From NCBI GenBank assembly GCA_035399845.1, contig DAOPJV010000018.1, positions 1 to 64,000 on the forward strand: a stretch of DNA of 64,000 nt. Direction: 5' to 3'. Positions 31,530 through 40,947 of the stretch are shown one piece after another. The position numbers and the translations under genes are program-made. The DNA is from ECT2AJA-110-A sp035399845. GTDB lineage: Bacteria; Planctomycetota; Phycisphaerae; UBA1845; UTPLA1. Numbering within the stretch: the stretch's first letter is position 1; every line of letters starts with the position of its first letter. Below the pieces are notes generated by a model. That model was given only the letters and a program-made list of their open reading frames with translations. It did no database searches and had not been told where the DNA came from.

Positions 31530-33713
31530 CTAGGCGTAGCCCATGGCGCGACCGATCTGGAAGACGGCGAGGGCGCCGACGTAGGCGATGATCGTCATGT
31601 ATGTGAACATGAAGGCGGGCCATCGCCAGCCGCCTGTTTCCTTTTTCACGACGGCGAGCGTACTGGCGCACTGGCAGGCGAAGACGTAGAAGATCAGCAA
31701 TGACAGGCCACTGAGGGGCGTGACGAGTTTGCGTCCGTCCGGCCATTGGGCCGACTGCAGTTTCTCGCGCAACGCGTCGGACGTTTCGTCCGCCTCGCCA
31801 AGGGCGAATGTGATTCCCATCGTGCCGACGAACACTTCGCGCGCCGCGAAGCTGGAGAGGATTCCGATGCCCATGCGCCAGTCGTAGCCCAGGGGTTCGA
31901 TGATGGGCTCGATCCAGTGGCCGACGTGACCGATGGCGGAATTGCGCAGCTGCAGGCTCTGCTTGACGTGCTCGACGGCGGCTTCATCGCCGGCAACGCT
32001 CGCCAGCTGGGCGGCCTCTTCCGCAGACAGATTGTTCATATCCAGCCGCGGGAAATAGCTCAGCGCCCAGATGACAACGCACACGGCGAAGATCGTCGTC
32101 CCGGCGCCGGTCAGAAAGAGCTTGCTGCGATCCCACGTCGTGCGAAGGACTGTGCGGAGTTGCGGGAAGTGATAGGGCGGCAGTTCCATGATGAACGCCG
32201 GCGGCGGTCCCTTCAGGAGCGATCGCTTCAGGATCATGGCGATGACGAAGGCGGCGATTGTCCCGAGGGCGTACATGCCGAAGAGGACGCCCGTCCGCAT
32301 CCAGACGCTGTGGCCAAAGAGGGCGCCGATGACGATCAGGTAGACGGGCAGGCGGGCCGAGCAGCTCATCAGCGGCGCGACGAGGATCGTCGTGAGTCGA
32401 TCGCGCGGGTGTTCGATCGTGCGCGTCGCGAGGATGCCGGGGATGGCGCAGGCGTAGCTGGAGAGCAGCGGGATGAAGCTGCGACCGTGCAGTCCGACGC
32501 GATTCATCACGCGATCCATCAGGAACGCGGCTCGGGCGATGTAGCCCGTGTCTTCCAGCAGCGTAAGCAGAAGGAAGAGGATGCAGATCTGCGGAAAGAA
32601 GATCACAACGGAGCCGACGCCGGCGACGACACCGTCGGCGAGCAGCGACTGCAGGGGGCCTTCGGGCATCCAGGTCTTCAGGGCCTCGGCCGTGGCGGTC
32701 TGCGCCGTTTCGATCAGTCCCATCAGCGGATCGGCCACTGTGAAGATGCCCAGGAAGAGTGAGAACATGACACCGGCAAAGACGAGCATGCCCCACAGGC
32801 GATGTGTCAGGATCGCGTCGATGCGATCGGTCCGCGTGCGTCGCGACGGCTCCGTCGGCGGCGAGGCGCTGCGGACGACGCCGCCGATCCAGTCGTAGCG
32901 GGCCTCGATGATGACGCGGGTCGGGTCTTCGAAGGCGGCGGATACGTCGGAAGCGATCTGTTCGGCGATGTCAGTGGAGGCGTCCGAAAGATGGCAGAGC
33001 AGGCTGGCGTTGCGAACGGCGGGGTCGACATCGGAGGTGCGATCCATCAGCCAGAGAAGGGCCGCGCCGCGCGCCGAGTCTTCCGTCGCCACGTCGTCGG
33101 CGACCAGGCGCTCGGCGATTCGATCGACGGCCGACTCGATCACGTCGGGAAGTCTGAAGTCGCGTCGGCGTGGCGTCGCCGGGACGGTCGCTTCGCAGAG
33201 GGCGGCGATGGCGCGGCGCAGTTCGGCGGCGCCCTCGCCGGTACGCGCGACTGTCGGCAGGACCTCGACACCGAGTCCTTCGCTGAGGCGTCGAAGATCG
33301 ATCGCGCGGCCGCGACGCTGGGCGACATCCATCATGTTGCAGGCGACGATCGTCGGCAGGCCGAGTTCAATGATCTGCGAGGCGAGGTAGAGATTGCGTT
33401 CGAGGTTGCTGGCGTCGATGACGATGACGACGGCGTCGGGCCGCGGTTCGCCTTTGACAAGGCCCAGCAGGACGTTGCGCGCGATGACTTCTTCGGGCGA
33501 GCGCGCCGACAGGCTGTAGGCGCCGGGAAGGTCAACGAGCGTGATGTCGTGATCGGCGAGACGCCCCTCGCGCTTTTCCACGGTCACGCCGTGATAATTG
33601 GCGACCTTTGCGCGCAGGCCTGTCAGTTGATTGAAGAGGGAGGTCTTGCCCGAATTGGGATTGCCCGCAACGGCGACGCGTCGAATGCGCGTGCAAGGCG
33701 GGGCGATCGTCAC
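31530..33713 (-). CDS. feoB: Ferrous iron transporter FeoB
   Basis: 727 residues. N-terminal G-domain with G1 GNPNSGKTS, G3 DLPGAYS and G4 NMMD, a short helical spacer, then the membrane part with two Gate domains (FFPQICILFLLLTLLEDTGYIARAAFLMD; SFIPLLSSYACAIPGILATRTI) and the usual C-terminal helices. It imports Fe(II) across the inner membrane, driven or gated by GTP. Four bases after feoA, so co-transcribed. No feoC is seen. A palindromic operator lies upstream of feoA. Confidence 0.95.
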   Translation of the reverse strand: MTIAPPCTRIRRVAVAGNPNSGKTSLFNQLTGLRAKVANYHGVTVEKREGRLADHDITLVDLPGAYSLSARSPEEVIARNVLLGLVKGEPRPDAVVIVIDASNLERNLYLASQIIELGLPTIVACNMMDVAQRRGRAIDLRRLSEGLGVEVLPTVARTGEGAAELRRAIAALCEATVPATPRRRDFRLPDVIESAVDRIAERLVADDVATEDSARGAALLWLMDRTSDVDPAVRNASLLCHLSDASTDIAEQIASDVSAAFEDPTRVIIEARYDWIGGVVRSASPPTEPSRRTRTDRIDAILTHRLWGMLVFAGVMFSLFLGIFTVADPLMGLIETAQTATAEALKTWMPEGPLQSLLADGVVAGVGSVVIFFPQICILFLLLTLLEDTGYIARAAFLMDRVMNRVGLHGRSFIPLLSSYACAIPGILATRTIEHPRDRLTTILVAPLMSCSARLPVYLIVIGALFGHSVWMRTGVLFGMYALGTIAAFVIAMILKRSLLKGPPPAFIMELPPYHFPQLRTVLRTTWDRSKLFLTGAGTTIFAVCVVIWALSYFPRLDMNNLSAEEAAQLASVAGDEAAVEHVKQSLQLRNSAIGHVGHWIEPIIEPLGYDWRMGIGILSSFAAREVFVGTMGITFALGEADETSDALREKLQSAQWPDGRKLVTPLSGLSLLIFYVFACQCASTLAVVKKETGGWRWPAFMFTYMTIIAYVGALAVFQIGRAMGYA

Positions 33714-33716
33714 GGC

Positions 33717-33947
33717 TTATTCGCCCTCAAGCGTGACGCGGCTGGCTTCGGACTTGCGGACGCTGAGGCGATAACCCCGAAGCTCGACTTCGATCGGATC
33801 GCCCAGCGGAGCGACGCGGACGAGCTGCACGGCCGTGCCGCGCGTGAGCCCCATTTCGAGGAGTCGATGACGAATGCTCTTTTCACCCTGGACATCGCAA
33901 ACGCAACCGGCCTGACCCGGAAGGAGTTGTGCAAGCGTAAGGGGCAT
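33717..33947 (-). CDS. feoA: Ferrous iron transport protein FeoA
   Basis: 76 residues, typical for this SH3-like protein: MPLTLAQLLPGQAGCV, then GEKSIRHRLLEMGLTRGTAV and PLGDPIEVELRGYRLSVRK. It works with FeoB in Fe(II) uptake, probably by interacting with the G-domain. The start has CAGGAG upstream. Confidence 0.95.
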   Translation of the reverse strand: MPLTLAQLLPGQAGCVCDVQGEKSIRHRLLEMGLTRGTAVQLVRVAPLGDPIEVELRGYRLSVRKSEASRVTLEGE

Positions 33948-33985
33948 GGGATGGGCTCCTGATTGTCATCGAGACGCCCTGTAGT

Positions 33986-34000
33986 TGAGACTGAGTCTCA
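33986..34000. promoter_or_regulatory. Fur-like 7-1-7 palindrome upstream of feoAB
   Basis: TGAGACT-G-AGTCTCA is a perfect 7-1-7 inverted repeat 39 bases upstream of the feoA start. The form TGA-N3-T-N-A-N3-TCA matches the architecture of Fur-family boxes. Iron-dependent repression is the natural reading. No fur gene is in the window. Confidence 0.7.
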
Positions 34001-34173
34001 TTTAGCGTCTATCAGGAGATTACGGTTCAAAGAAGGCGTTGTCAACGAGAAGCTGGCGACAAAACGCGCCTCGCCCGGGGTCGTGTGAGCCGAGGCGACC
34101 GAAGGTATTGTCGATGAGGCGCTTAGCGCAGCTTCTGGCGGTGGGGTATGTCGAGAATGGCGACGGGTCGGGG

Positions 34174-34548
34174 CTATCGATCTGGGACGGCGCGCTGGGG
34201 TTGCGGCTGAGGCTGCACGGCGCCACCGGGCGCCTGGGTGGACGCGGGCGGCGCATCGTTTGATTCGCCGCTAAGCTTCTGTTTCATGACACGACCGACC
34301 TTGAATTTCACGGTGCGCTTCTCCGGGACCTCGACGCGCTCCAGCGTTTTCGGGTTCTGTGCGACGCGAGCGGCGCGGACTTTGCTTTCAAAGACGCCGA
34401 AGTCTCTGAATTCCAAGCGGTTACCATTGCCCAGCTCATCGATGATTTCATCGAGGAAATGCTGGATGATTCGCTTGACCTCGACGCGCTTATTGCCCGT
34501 TCGATCCGCGATACGATCAATGAGTTCTTTCTTCGTAATCGTCTTCAT
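34174..34548 (-). CDS. HU/IHF-family DNA-binding protein
   Basis: 124 residues: MKTITKKELIDRIADRTG, then the dimerisation helices, the beta-arm region GNRLEFRDFGVFESK and RNPKTLERVEVPEK-like arm (here AQNPKTLERVEVPEKRTV), and a final KFKVGRVMK helix, all as in HU/IHF. A Pro/Gln/Gly-rich tail of about 25 residues extends beyond the family's normal end. Start ATG 34548 has GAGGTG upstream; the GTG frame starting at 34614 is not needed. It is a nucleoid-associated DNA-bending protein. Confidence 0.9.
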   Translation of the reverse strand: MKTITKKELIDRIADRTGNKRVEVKRIIQHFLDEIIDELGNGNRLEFRDFGVFESKVRAARVAQNPKTLERVEVPEKRTVKFKVGRVMKQKLSGESNDAPPASTQAPGGAVQPQPQPQRAVPDR

Positions 34549-34903
34549 GGTCGCACCTCGACGAACCCAACCACCAGCCCATATGACTGGCTTGCTCCCT
34601 GACCCAAGCGCCACGGGGATCGCATACGATCATTCATGCGTCGGCGATCGACGTTGTGAAAACAGGCCGTTGCGAGCGCCTGAAATTGATGTAACCCATA
34701 CTAGCCTAAACACTTTGCGTTCCGCAAGCCAATTTTTCGCGGGGCGTGAGGGGACTTTTTCTCGCAAGTCTCGCTCTAACACGAGGATAGGAAGAAAACC
34801 CGCCGGCCCACCATGGTCGGCGCATTGCCGGTAATTTACCATAAATGACTGTTATAACAAGATTTATCGGAGATCGTGGCGGGCGTTGCGGGGCCCGGCC
34901 GGA
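34549..34903. promoter_or_regulatory. Divergent region between HU-like gene and modA
   Basis: About 350 bases without a gene. On the minus strand TTGCGG (34727-34722) and TAGTAT (34703-34698) are 18 bases apart and fit a promoter for the HU-like gene. The right part (34830-34870) is AT-rich (TAATTTACCATAAATGACTG) and probably holds the modA promoter. Not otherwise interpretable. Confidence 0.4.
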
Positions 34904-35788
34904 ATGATGCGTTGGTCCCGGTGGAAAACTCGAATTTCACAGCGTCGCGTCGGGCCGATCGTTCGGTCTCGGCTCGCGGGCGTCGGCGCGATTTCGATCG
35001 TATGGATCGTGACGGGGCTCGCGGCGCCCGGCTGCACGGCTCCGGACGAATCGGCGACTTTGAACGTTCTGGCCGCCGCGAGCGTCGCGGATCTCGTCGA
35101 GGCGATCGGTGTTCGCTATCAGTCGGAGCGCGGTGTGACAATTCGCATATCGCGCGGCGCGAGTGGCGTGTTGTGTCGGCAGATCGAAAACGGCGCCGCG
35201 TGCGATGTCTTCCTTCCGGCGCATCCCGCGTATATCGAACGACTCGGGCGGTCAACGCGGGTGTCGATCGGGCGACCATGCGCCATTGCGGGGAATCGTC
35301 TCGCGTTGATCACGCGAAGGGGATGGATGGAGCCCGACACGGTCGGGCCAGAGGGAACCGGCGATCCGGGATCGCGCATCGTGCGAATTCTCACTCAGGC
35401 GAATCGCGTGGCGATCGCCAACGTGGATCACGCGCCGGCCGGGCGATACGCGAGGCGGGTCCTCGACGCCGTGGGACCGATCGCGGGGCTCGGTGAGAAG
35501 CTGGTTTACGGCGATGATGTCCGGATGACGGCGCAGTATGTCGCCGAGGGCGTTGTGGACTGCGGGTTCGTCTATCAGTCGGACGCGCAGGCGTTTGCGG
35601 ATCGGATCGGGAGCGTGATCGCCATTCCGCCGGGACTGCACTCGCCGATTGTGTACGAAGCGTGTGTCGTGGGAGACTCCGACGAAGCCGCGGCGTTTAT
35701 CGCGTATCTCGCATCCGAGGCGGCGGCGCCGATCTGGCGCGAGCATGGCTTTGCGGCGGCCCCCGTAACAACGTCGTCGCGTCAGTAG
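34904..35788 (+). CDS. modA: Molybdate ABC transporter substrate-binding protein
   Basis: About 294 residues, with an N-terminal export region and a lipobox-like LAAPGC. The mature part starts LNVLAAASVADLVEAIGVRY, followed by ISRGASGVLCRQIENGAACDVFLPA, the ModA pattern in which the Ser of A-A-S and of G-x-S bind the oxyanion, and ends VVYEACVVGDS and AYLASEAAAPIWREHGF. It binds molybdate or tungstate outside the membrane. The start is uncertain: TTG 34886 or ATG 34904/34907. modB follows after 55 bases. Confidence 0.85.
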   Translation: MMRWSRWKTRISQRRVGPIVRSRLAGVGAISIVWIVTGLAAPGCTAPDESATLNVLAAASVADLVEAIGVRYQSERGVTIRISRGASGVLCRQIENGAACDVFLPAHPAYIERLGRSTRVSIGRPCAIAGNRLALITRRGWMEPDTVGPEGTGDPGSRIVRILTQANRVAIANVDHAPAGRYARRVLDAVGPIAGLGEKLVYGDDVRMTAQYVAEGVVDCGFVYQSDAQAFADRIGSVIAIPPGLHSPIVYEACVVGDSDEAAAFIAYLASEAAAPIWREHGFAAAPVTTSSRQ

Positions 35789-35843
35789 GGACCGCCAGTG
35801 CGCCGCGCCATCATCACGACGGCGTCCAGCGCGGGAGTCAGAT

Positions 35844-36500
35844 ATGAACGCCAACGATTGGTTCGCAGTCTCTCTCTCGTTTCGCGTCGCCATCGTCGCC
35901 ACGCTGGTCTTCCTGCCGTTCTGCGTTCTCGCCGGCGTGTGGCTCGGGCGCACACGCCGCGCCGCTCGCGGTCTGGTTCAGGGCGTGTTGATGACGCCCC
36001 TGGTGTTGCCGCCCGTTGTGTCGGGCCTCCTGTTGATGCGGGTATTCCAGTGGATCGGGCTACCGATCGCGTTTACCTGGATCGGCGCCGTCTTCGCCGC
36101 GGGCGTGGTTGCGGCGCCCTTGTGGATCCGGACGGTCCGCGCATCGGTCGAGTCGATCGATCCGCGGTTGTCGATTGCCGCGGAGTCCCTGGGCGCCTCG
36201 CGATGGCGTCGATTCCGGACCATCACGCTGCCGCTCAGCTGGAAGGGCGTTGTTGGCGGAGGCGTCCTGTTTGCGGCCCGCGCCCTCGGCGAGTTCGGCG
36301 CCGTCATGGTCGTCGCGGGCAATACCCCCGGGCGGACGCAGACGATTCCGATGGCGATTTACAGCAAACTTCAATCGCCCGAGCCCGGCGCCATCTGGCC
36401 GCTGACGCTGGTGGCCATGATGATCGCGCTGGCGGCGATCCTCGTCGGGGAGTGGCTGGCCCGCGGGGCGGCGGGGCGCCGGCGAGCTCAGCCGGCCTGA
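35844..36500 (+). CDS. modB: Molybdate ABC transporter permease
   Basis: 218 residues with five to six membrane helices. The cytoplasmic EAA loop is AAESLGASRWRRFRTITLPL, followed by ALGEFGAVMVVAGNTPGRTQT, highly characteristic of ModB. It should pair with ModA and an ATPase ModC, but no ATP-binding protein gene lies in the window; the next gene is on the opposite strand and overlaps its 3' end by 13 bases. The ATPase must be encoded elsewhere. Confidence 0.9.
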   Translation: MNANDWFAVSLSFRVAIVATLVFLPFCVLAGVWLGRTRRAARGLVQGVLMTPLVLPPVVSGLLLMRVFQWIGLPIAFTWIGAVFAAGVVAAPLWIRTVRASVESIDPRLSIAAESLGASRWRRFRTITLPLSWKGVVGGGVLFAARALGEFGAVMVVAGNTPGRTQTIPMAIYSKLQSPEPGAIWPLTLVAMMIALAAILVGEWLARGAAGRRRAQPA

Positions 36501-37051
36501 ATCGCTGCGCGCCACGCGCGGCGCCAGCGACGCCCCTGGAACTGATAGCAGGCGACCTCCAGAGACGCGCCAGTTCCGCGACCAATGATCCAGCGATCGA
36601 TCTGCGGGTAGAGCGGGGCGCCCGCGAACCAGGCGGCGCGCTCGTCGTCGGCGGACCAATTGGCGGGCCCCTCCGGGTGCGAGTGGTAGATCGCGAGGAT
36701 CCGGCCGTCACTGGCGTGCTCCGCGACGTAGATCGCATCCGCGGGCGCGAGTTCGTAGGCGCCGCCCGAGCGGTCCGACGGCAGGGCGTTTCGGCATCGG
36801 CGGACGGCGTCCCGCAGGATGAGACCACAGCATTCGGCCGGGGCCGCTTCGGCCGCGTGGGCCGCGAGTTCGCGGCGCCAGTCGGCCGGAATGCGTGGAT
36901 TCGAAGGGGTGTTGGCCGGGGGATCGTCCGATGGGATGGAGGAAGCGATTTCGGAGGGGCGCGGCGCCATTGGACCCGAGTCGTGTCGGGCGGCGGCGGC
37001 TTCCGGCGGACAGCGCGAGAAATGGCCGAGTTTTCGGTCGTTGACGGGCAT
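36488..37051 (-). CDS. JAB/MPN (JAMM) metallopeptidase-like protein
   Basis: About 187 residues. The core from about residue 55 has AECCGLIL, then AIYHSHPEGPANWSADDE, a complete JAMM motif (E...H-S-H-x7-S-x2-D) that binds catalytic zinc. Bacterial members remove small ubiquitin-like or sulfur-carrier tails (for example from MoaD/ThiS-like proteins) or act in cysteine synthesis. The position next to modAB would fit molybdenum-cofactor metabolism, but that is only contextual. The N-terminal 50 residues are low in complexity and the start (37069, 37051 or 36970) is uncertain. Confidence 0.8.
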   Translation of the reverse strand: MPVNDRKLGHFSRCPPEAAAARHDSGPMAPRPSEIASSIPSDDPPANTPSNPRIPADWRRELAAHAAEAAPAECCGLILRDAVRRCRNALPSDRSGGAYELAPADAIYVAEHASDGRILAIYHSHPEGPANWSADDERAAWFAGAPLYPQIDRWIIGRGTGASLEVACYQFQGRRWRRAWRAAIQAG

Positions 37052-37246
37052 CGGCTTTGGTTGCCTCACGAAGGTCGCGCGGTATGCTACGGGGCTTCGC
37101 GCAACGACAGGGCGTCCATGCCCGCCACTCGCCGTTCGATCAGAGCGATCGAGTGTCGGATCAGGGCGCCGCTGGGCGCGAGATGCTACCCGAAATCAGG
37201 GATCAATGCGGGCTGCGCCGGCGGCGTGGCCAGGGAGCCTCCTGTC

Positions 37247-39349
37247 ATGATGAAGTGGTTACGTGATCACACCAAACAGATAATGGTCGTCGTCGTATTG
37301 CTGGCGATGTTTTCCTTCGTCGGCGCCCAGGGTCTCCAGGCGATCCTCGCGCCGAACCCGGCCAACGAGACGGCGATGAGCTGCTTCGGCCGGGATGTGA
37401 AGGCCGGCGAATTGTCGGAAGCGGATTTCTATACGAACGTGCTCACTCGGGTGTTTTCCAGCTGGAAGCCCCAGGGCGCGTCGCAGGACTTCAACCTTCG
37501 CCATTGGTTCATGCTCGCCGAAGAGGCGGATCGGGCCGGTGTCGAGGTGTCTGAGGCGAGGATTGAGGCCTACATTCGCTCCGTTGACTCGGCCCTCGCC
37601 CCCGCGGGCGGCATCGACTCCCTGCGACAGAATCAGAACATCGGCCTGCCGCAGATTCGCCAGGCGCTGCGTCGCAACTTCGCGATCGCGGAGAACGCGT
37701 CGCGCGTGGGTGAGGCGGCGCTGCCGTCCGAGCCGCAGGTTCGCCAGTACATTCGCGACACGAACGAGAAGATCTCCGTGAAGCTGGCCGTCTTTGACGC
37801 GACGAACTTCGTTGACGAGACCGCCGAGATTTCGGAGGACGAACTCCAGGCGCAGTTCGACGCCCATCGAGACGTGATGCCCGCCGACAGCGAGGACGGC
37901 TTTGGCTATCGGTATCCGCGGCGTGTGTCGCTGCAGTACGTCGTCGTCGATCCGTCGGCGATCCGTGGCCAGATGAACGTCTCGATGGACGAGATCAAGG
38001 ACTACTGGAAGTCGCACAAGGAAAAGTTCATGAAGACGGTTCAGGCGCCGGAGCCTGTTGATCCGACAGCGACGCAGCCGGCCGAACCGAAAATGATCTC
38101 TAAGCAGGAGCCCAAGCTCTTCAGCGAGGCGAAGCTCGAGGTCGAGTCGCTTCTGAAGCGAGAGAAGGCCATGCGAATCGCCCGTCAGGCGATGAACAAA
38201 ATCGTCGACGCGATGGCGAAGCCCTGGGCCGAGTCAAAGCGTGACAGCGGAACGGGCTACCTCGACATTCCGAACGATGATGTTCGCGATTCGGCGTTCA
38301 TGCGGCGGGTCGTCGATGAGGTCCAGGCCGATTTCGGGATTCAGCTCAACTATGCGGAACTCCCGCTGGCGACGGAATCGGAGATCGCGGGAACCCCGGA
38401 TCTGCGAAGCGCCCAGCTTCAGGGCGCCAACGACGCGGCGGCGCCGATCGACATTTCGGAGCTCGCGTTCCGCGTTCCCGCTTTCTACAAGGCGAACGGC
38501 GCTGAGACCGGCGATATCCACCTTCAGTATTTCCAGACGCCGCCCGCCCCGCTTCGCGTTGAGAACCCGTTTGCGGCGATGATGGGCGCCCGCGGCCGCA
38601 TCTTCGGCGATGAAAAGCTCGTCTTGTTCCGCGTGCTCGAAGCGCGTGACGCCGAGTCGCCGGCCTCCCTCGATGAAGTGCGAGACCTGGTGATCCGTGA
38701 CGTCAGGGAACGTCGCGCCTACGAGGCGATGGATGTCGTCAGTCGCGAGTTCGGTGTCGCGGCTCAGCAGCTTGGCGCCGAGACGGCGCTGTCGCTGTTC
38801 GACGAACTGCGCGAGCGCCGCAACATCAAGACGATTTCCCTGCCGCCGCCATTCGCGCGGAAGCAGCGCCGCGTTCCGAACAGCATCGAAGAGCTGGAGT
38901 CGGACGATTTCTCTGTCACGGCGCCCGCGAGGGTCGCCGGTGTCGGCGAATCCGAGGCGTTTATCGACGCCTGCTTCGAGATGGCGTCGGAAGGCTGGCG
39001 TCCGCCGTTGATCCAGGGACCGCTCTCGTCCCAGAAGCTTGCCAAGGCCCGTTCGATGCCTCCGGCCACGCCGGCGCCGAAGGTTCAGATCGTGAACCTG
39101 CCGAAGGAACTGAAGCGCGTCGTCGTCGAATTCGTCAAGCTGGATCCGGTCGATCGGAACGAGTACGAGACGACGCTGCGATTCCAGGGTTATCGAGAGA
39201 TTGCGAGCACGCGTCCCACGCTGCGTCTCTGGTACGACACGAAGGACATCGAAGAGCGATGTCAGTACGTTGACAAACGACCGATCGCGGAAGATCCGAA
39301 ATCCGGTATGACGCCGGACGCGCCCGAGGGCGACGACGGCGCCGCCTGA
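37247..39349 (+). CDS. PpiD/SurA-like membrane-anchored chaperone
   Basis: 700 residues from ATG 37247 (AGGGAG upstream). The N-terminal anchor MMKWLRDHTKQIMVVVVLLA is typical of PpiD-type proteins, followed by a SurA-N-like helical domain (about 60-170) and a long helical, charged region. Instead of a clear parvulin domain with conserved active residues there is a diverged central part, so isomerase activity is doubtful. It probably assists folding of exported proteins. The frame is open upstream to 35798, but that part is shadow of modB. A terminator follows at 39387. Confidence 0.75.
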   Translation: MMKWLRDHTKQIMVVVVLLAMFSFVGAQGLQAILAPNPANETAMSCFGRDVKAGELSEADFYTNVLTRVFSSWKPQGASQDFNLRHWFMLAEEADRAGVEVSEARIEAYIRSVDSALAPAGGIDSLRQNQNIGLPQIRQALRRNFAIAENASRVGEAALPSEPQVRQYIRDTNEKISVKLAVFDATNFVDETAEISEDELQAQFDAHRDVMPADSEDGFGYRYPRRVSLQYVVVDPSAIRGQMNVSMDEIKDYWKSHKEKFMKTVQAPEPVDPTATQPAEPKMISKQEPKLFSEAKLEVESLLKREKAMRIARQAMNKIVDAMAKPWAESKRDSGTGYLDIPNDDVRDSAFMRRVVDEVQADFGIQLNYAELPLATESEIAGTPDLRSAQLQGANDAAAPIDISELAFRVPAFYKANGAETGDIHLQYFQTPPAPLRVENPFAAMMGARGRIFGDEKLVLFRVLEARDAESPASLDEVRDLVIRDVRERRAYEAMDVVSREFGVAAQQLGAETALSLFDELRERRNIKTISLPPPFARKQRRVPNSIEELESDDFSVTAPARVAGVGESEAFIDACFEMASEGWRPPLIQGPLSSQKLAKARSMPPATPAPKVQIVNLPKELKRVVVEFVKLDPVDRNEYETTLRFQGYREIASTRPTLRLWYDTKDIEERCQYVDKRPIAEDPKSGMTPDAPEGDDGAA

Positions 39350-39386
39350 TTTCCGGCGGGACGACAACCCGGCAGAATATTCTCAG

Positions 39387-39415
39387 GAGCGGGCGATTTC
39401 GCCCGCTCTTTTTCT
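39387..39415 (+). terminator. Rho-independent terminator
   Basis: GAGCGGGCGA (39387-39396), TT loop, TCGCCCGCTC (39399-39408), then TTTTTC. It is a strong 10 bp stem (effective loop larger) directly after the PpiD-like gene. Confidence 0.9.
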
Positions 39416-39608
39416 TATCACGCATGTCAGTGAGTCGCCGCGGATTCCGCAGCGCCGACGCCGGAGTCGATCGCGTTCCGGCGGTGTGACGACGTGAACC
39501 CGGCGCGCCGATCCGTGCCTCGCTGGCCTCAGCGTGGCGATTCATCCGGCGTGGGCGCGTCATTCACCGCCGTGGGGACACGGCGGCTCTGACCGGCGCA
39601 TTTATCTC

Positions 39609-40487
39609 TTACGGATTGACCTGGAGCAGGCCCGTGGACTCGGCCGTGACGATGTCGTTGGCGTTGTCATCGACGATTGCGAAAACCGTGTAGTCGCCGT
39701 CGGGAACCGTCTCGCCATTCTCATCCTGGAAGAAGAACGTGAACTGGCCGTTGTTTCCGTTTTCGCTGAGCGGCTGGTTGCTGACGAGGATGATCTCGTT
39801 GCCGCTTTCGTGGTCGCTGTCGGTATCGAGGCCGAGTCTGACGAGCGCGTCGGCGTTCGTGGCGCCGTTGTCCGTCCACGTAATGTCGAAAGTGTTCCCT
39901 GTCGTGACGCTTGCGTCCGCGGCGCCGGGCGCCGTGAAGGTGAACGTCGGCACAGGCAGCGCGGTCGTGACGTTGATCGCGCCGGTCGTACCGCGGTCCT
40001 CATCCGTCGACATGACCTGGAGTGTCTCCCCTTCGGGCGTTTCGATCGTGGCGATGATGACGTAGGAGCCGACGCGCACCCCTGTGATGTCCCATTCGAA
40101 GAAATCGTTGTCGCCGTCAGCGACGGCGTCGCGCCCCGAGCCTGTCGTGCCGTCACCCACGAGTTCGATCGGATCGGCGTTGTCCTCATCCAGGTTGTTG
40201 CGCCGCTGGGCCGTGATGCGGACGACGGTTCCGTCGATCGTCGCGATGTCGGCCCACTGGATGATCGTGGCGACGCCGGGCGTGGCGGAGACCGCCTCCG
40301 CGGGCTGGACGATCGCGATGCCGAGGCTCAGATCGGTGTTGGAATTCGAGTTGTTCGGCAGGGGACCGAAGATGGCGTCGAAGATCGTGCAGCCGGCCAT
40401 CGCCAGGCCGACGACGATGGACGCCGCTTGCATCGCGATTTTCTGGCAGGTACGACTTCGGTGTTTGCGCATTGTCGGTTGATTCAT
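39609..40487 (-). CDS. Lipoprotein with tandem beta domains
   Basis: About 292 residues. Signal with lipobox LAMAGC, then an Asn/Ser-rich linker (PLPNNSNSNTD) and two related beta domains: one with VATIIQWADIATIDGTVVRI and one with NTFDITWTDNGATNADALVRL, both followed by an Asp-rich segment (DGDNDFFEWDITG; DGDYTVFAIVDD). This is a typical extracellular beta-sandwich pattern of unknown ligand. The start is uncertain among 40526, 40487 and 40472; 40487 is chosen for signal-peptide length. The protein is convergent with the PpiD-like gene. Confidence 0.7.
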   Translation of the reverse strand: MNQPTMRKHRSRTCQKIAMQAASIVVGLAMAGCTIFDAIFGPLPNNSNSNTDLSLGIAIVQPAEAVSATPGVATIIQWADIATIDGTVVRITAQRRNNLDEDNADPIELVGDGTTGSGRDAVADGDNDFFEWDITGVRVGSYVIIATIETPEGETLQVMSTDEDRGTTGAINVTTALPVPTFTFTAPGAADASVTTGNTFDITWTDNGATNADALVRLGLDTDSDHESGNEIILVSNQPLSENGNNGQFTFFFQDENGETVPDGDYTVFAIVDDNANDIVTAESTGLLQVNP

Positions 40488-40947
40488 CGGAACAGCATCC
40501 AGGCGTTTCAGACCGTACTCCGGCATGCGCCGCCGTGTTCATTCGGCGTCGCCCGCCGCGTTGACTCGATGGACGTGTGAAAGCGCCGCGATCCGCGAGG
40601 ACAGTCCATTCTTCGCGCGCGACGCATTCTCGGTCAATCGAGAACCCGATATTCATCGGCCGCGGATCGCGTCGGCTCAATGAGCGATTGCCGAGATTCC
40701 CGTGAACCCCGCGGCCTGAGACCGCCCGACCGCCGAATTGGGCCGCGACAGTGGCCGATAACACGGCGAGGCGCCTCGAATCTCGCACCTAGCGCGCGGC
40801 GTGATCGGCGCGGCCCGAATCACGTCAGGAATTGTCAGTGATGTCGCCTTTCGGAATCGCCGGGCAAATAATATGCTGTCAGTCGTCGTCGCCGCATCGC
40901 GTCGGCGCATGGCCTCGCCCCTCCATCATCCAGGGAGAACGCTCTTT
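40488..40947. other. Intergenic region between divergent genes
   Basis: 460 bases containing promoters for the lipoprotein (leftward) and DsbA-like (rightward) genes. A small inverted repeat TTCTCG-GTCAAT-CGAGAA lies near 40629. I see no gene and no repeat-family member here. Confidence 0.4.

Noticed and set aside
35798..37246. N-terminal extension of the PpiD-like frame
   Set aside because: This part overlaps modB and the JAMM gene and is Arg-rich shadow; the real start is at 37247 with a Shine-Dalgarno and membrane anchor.
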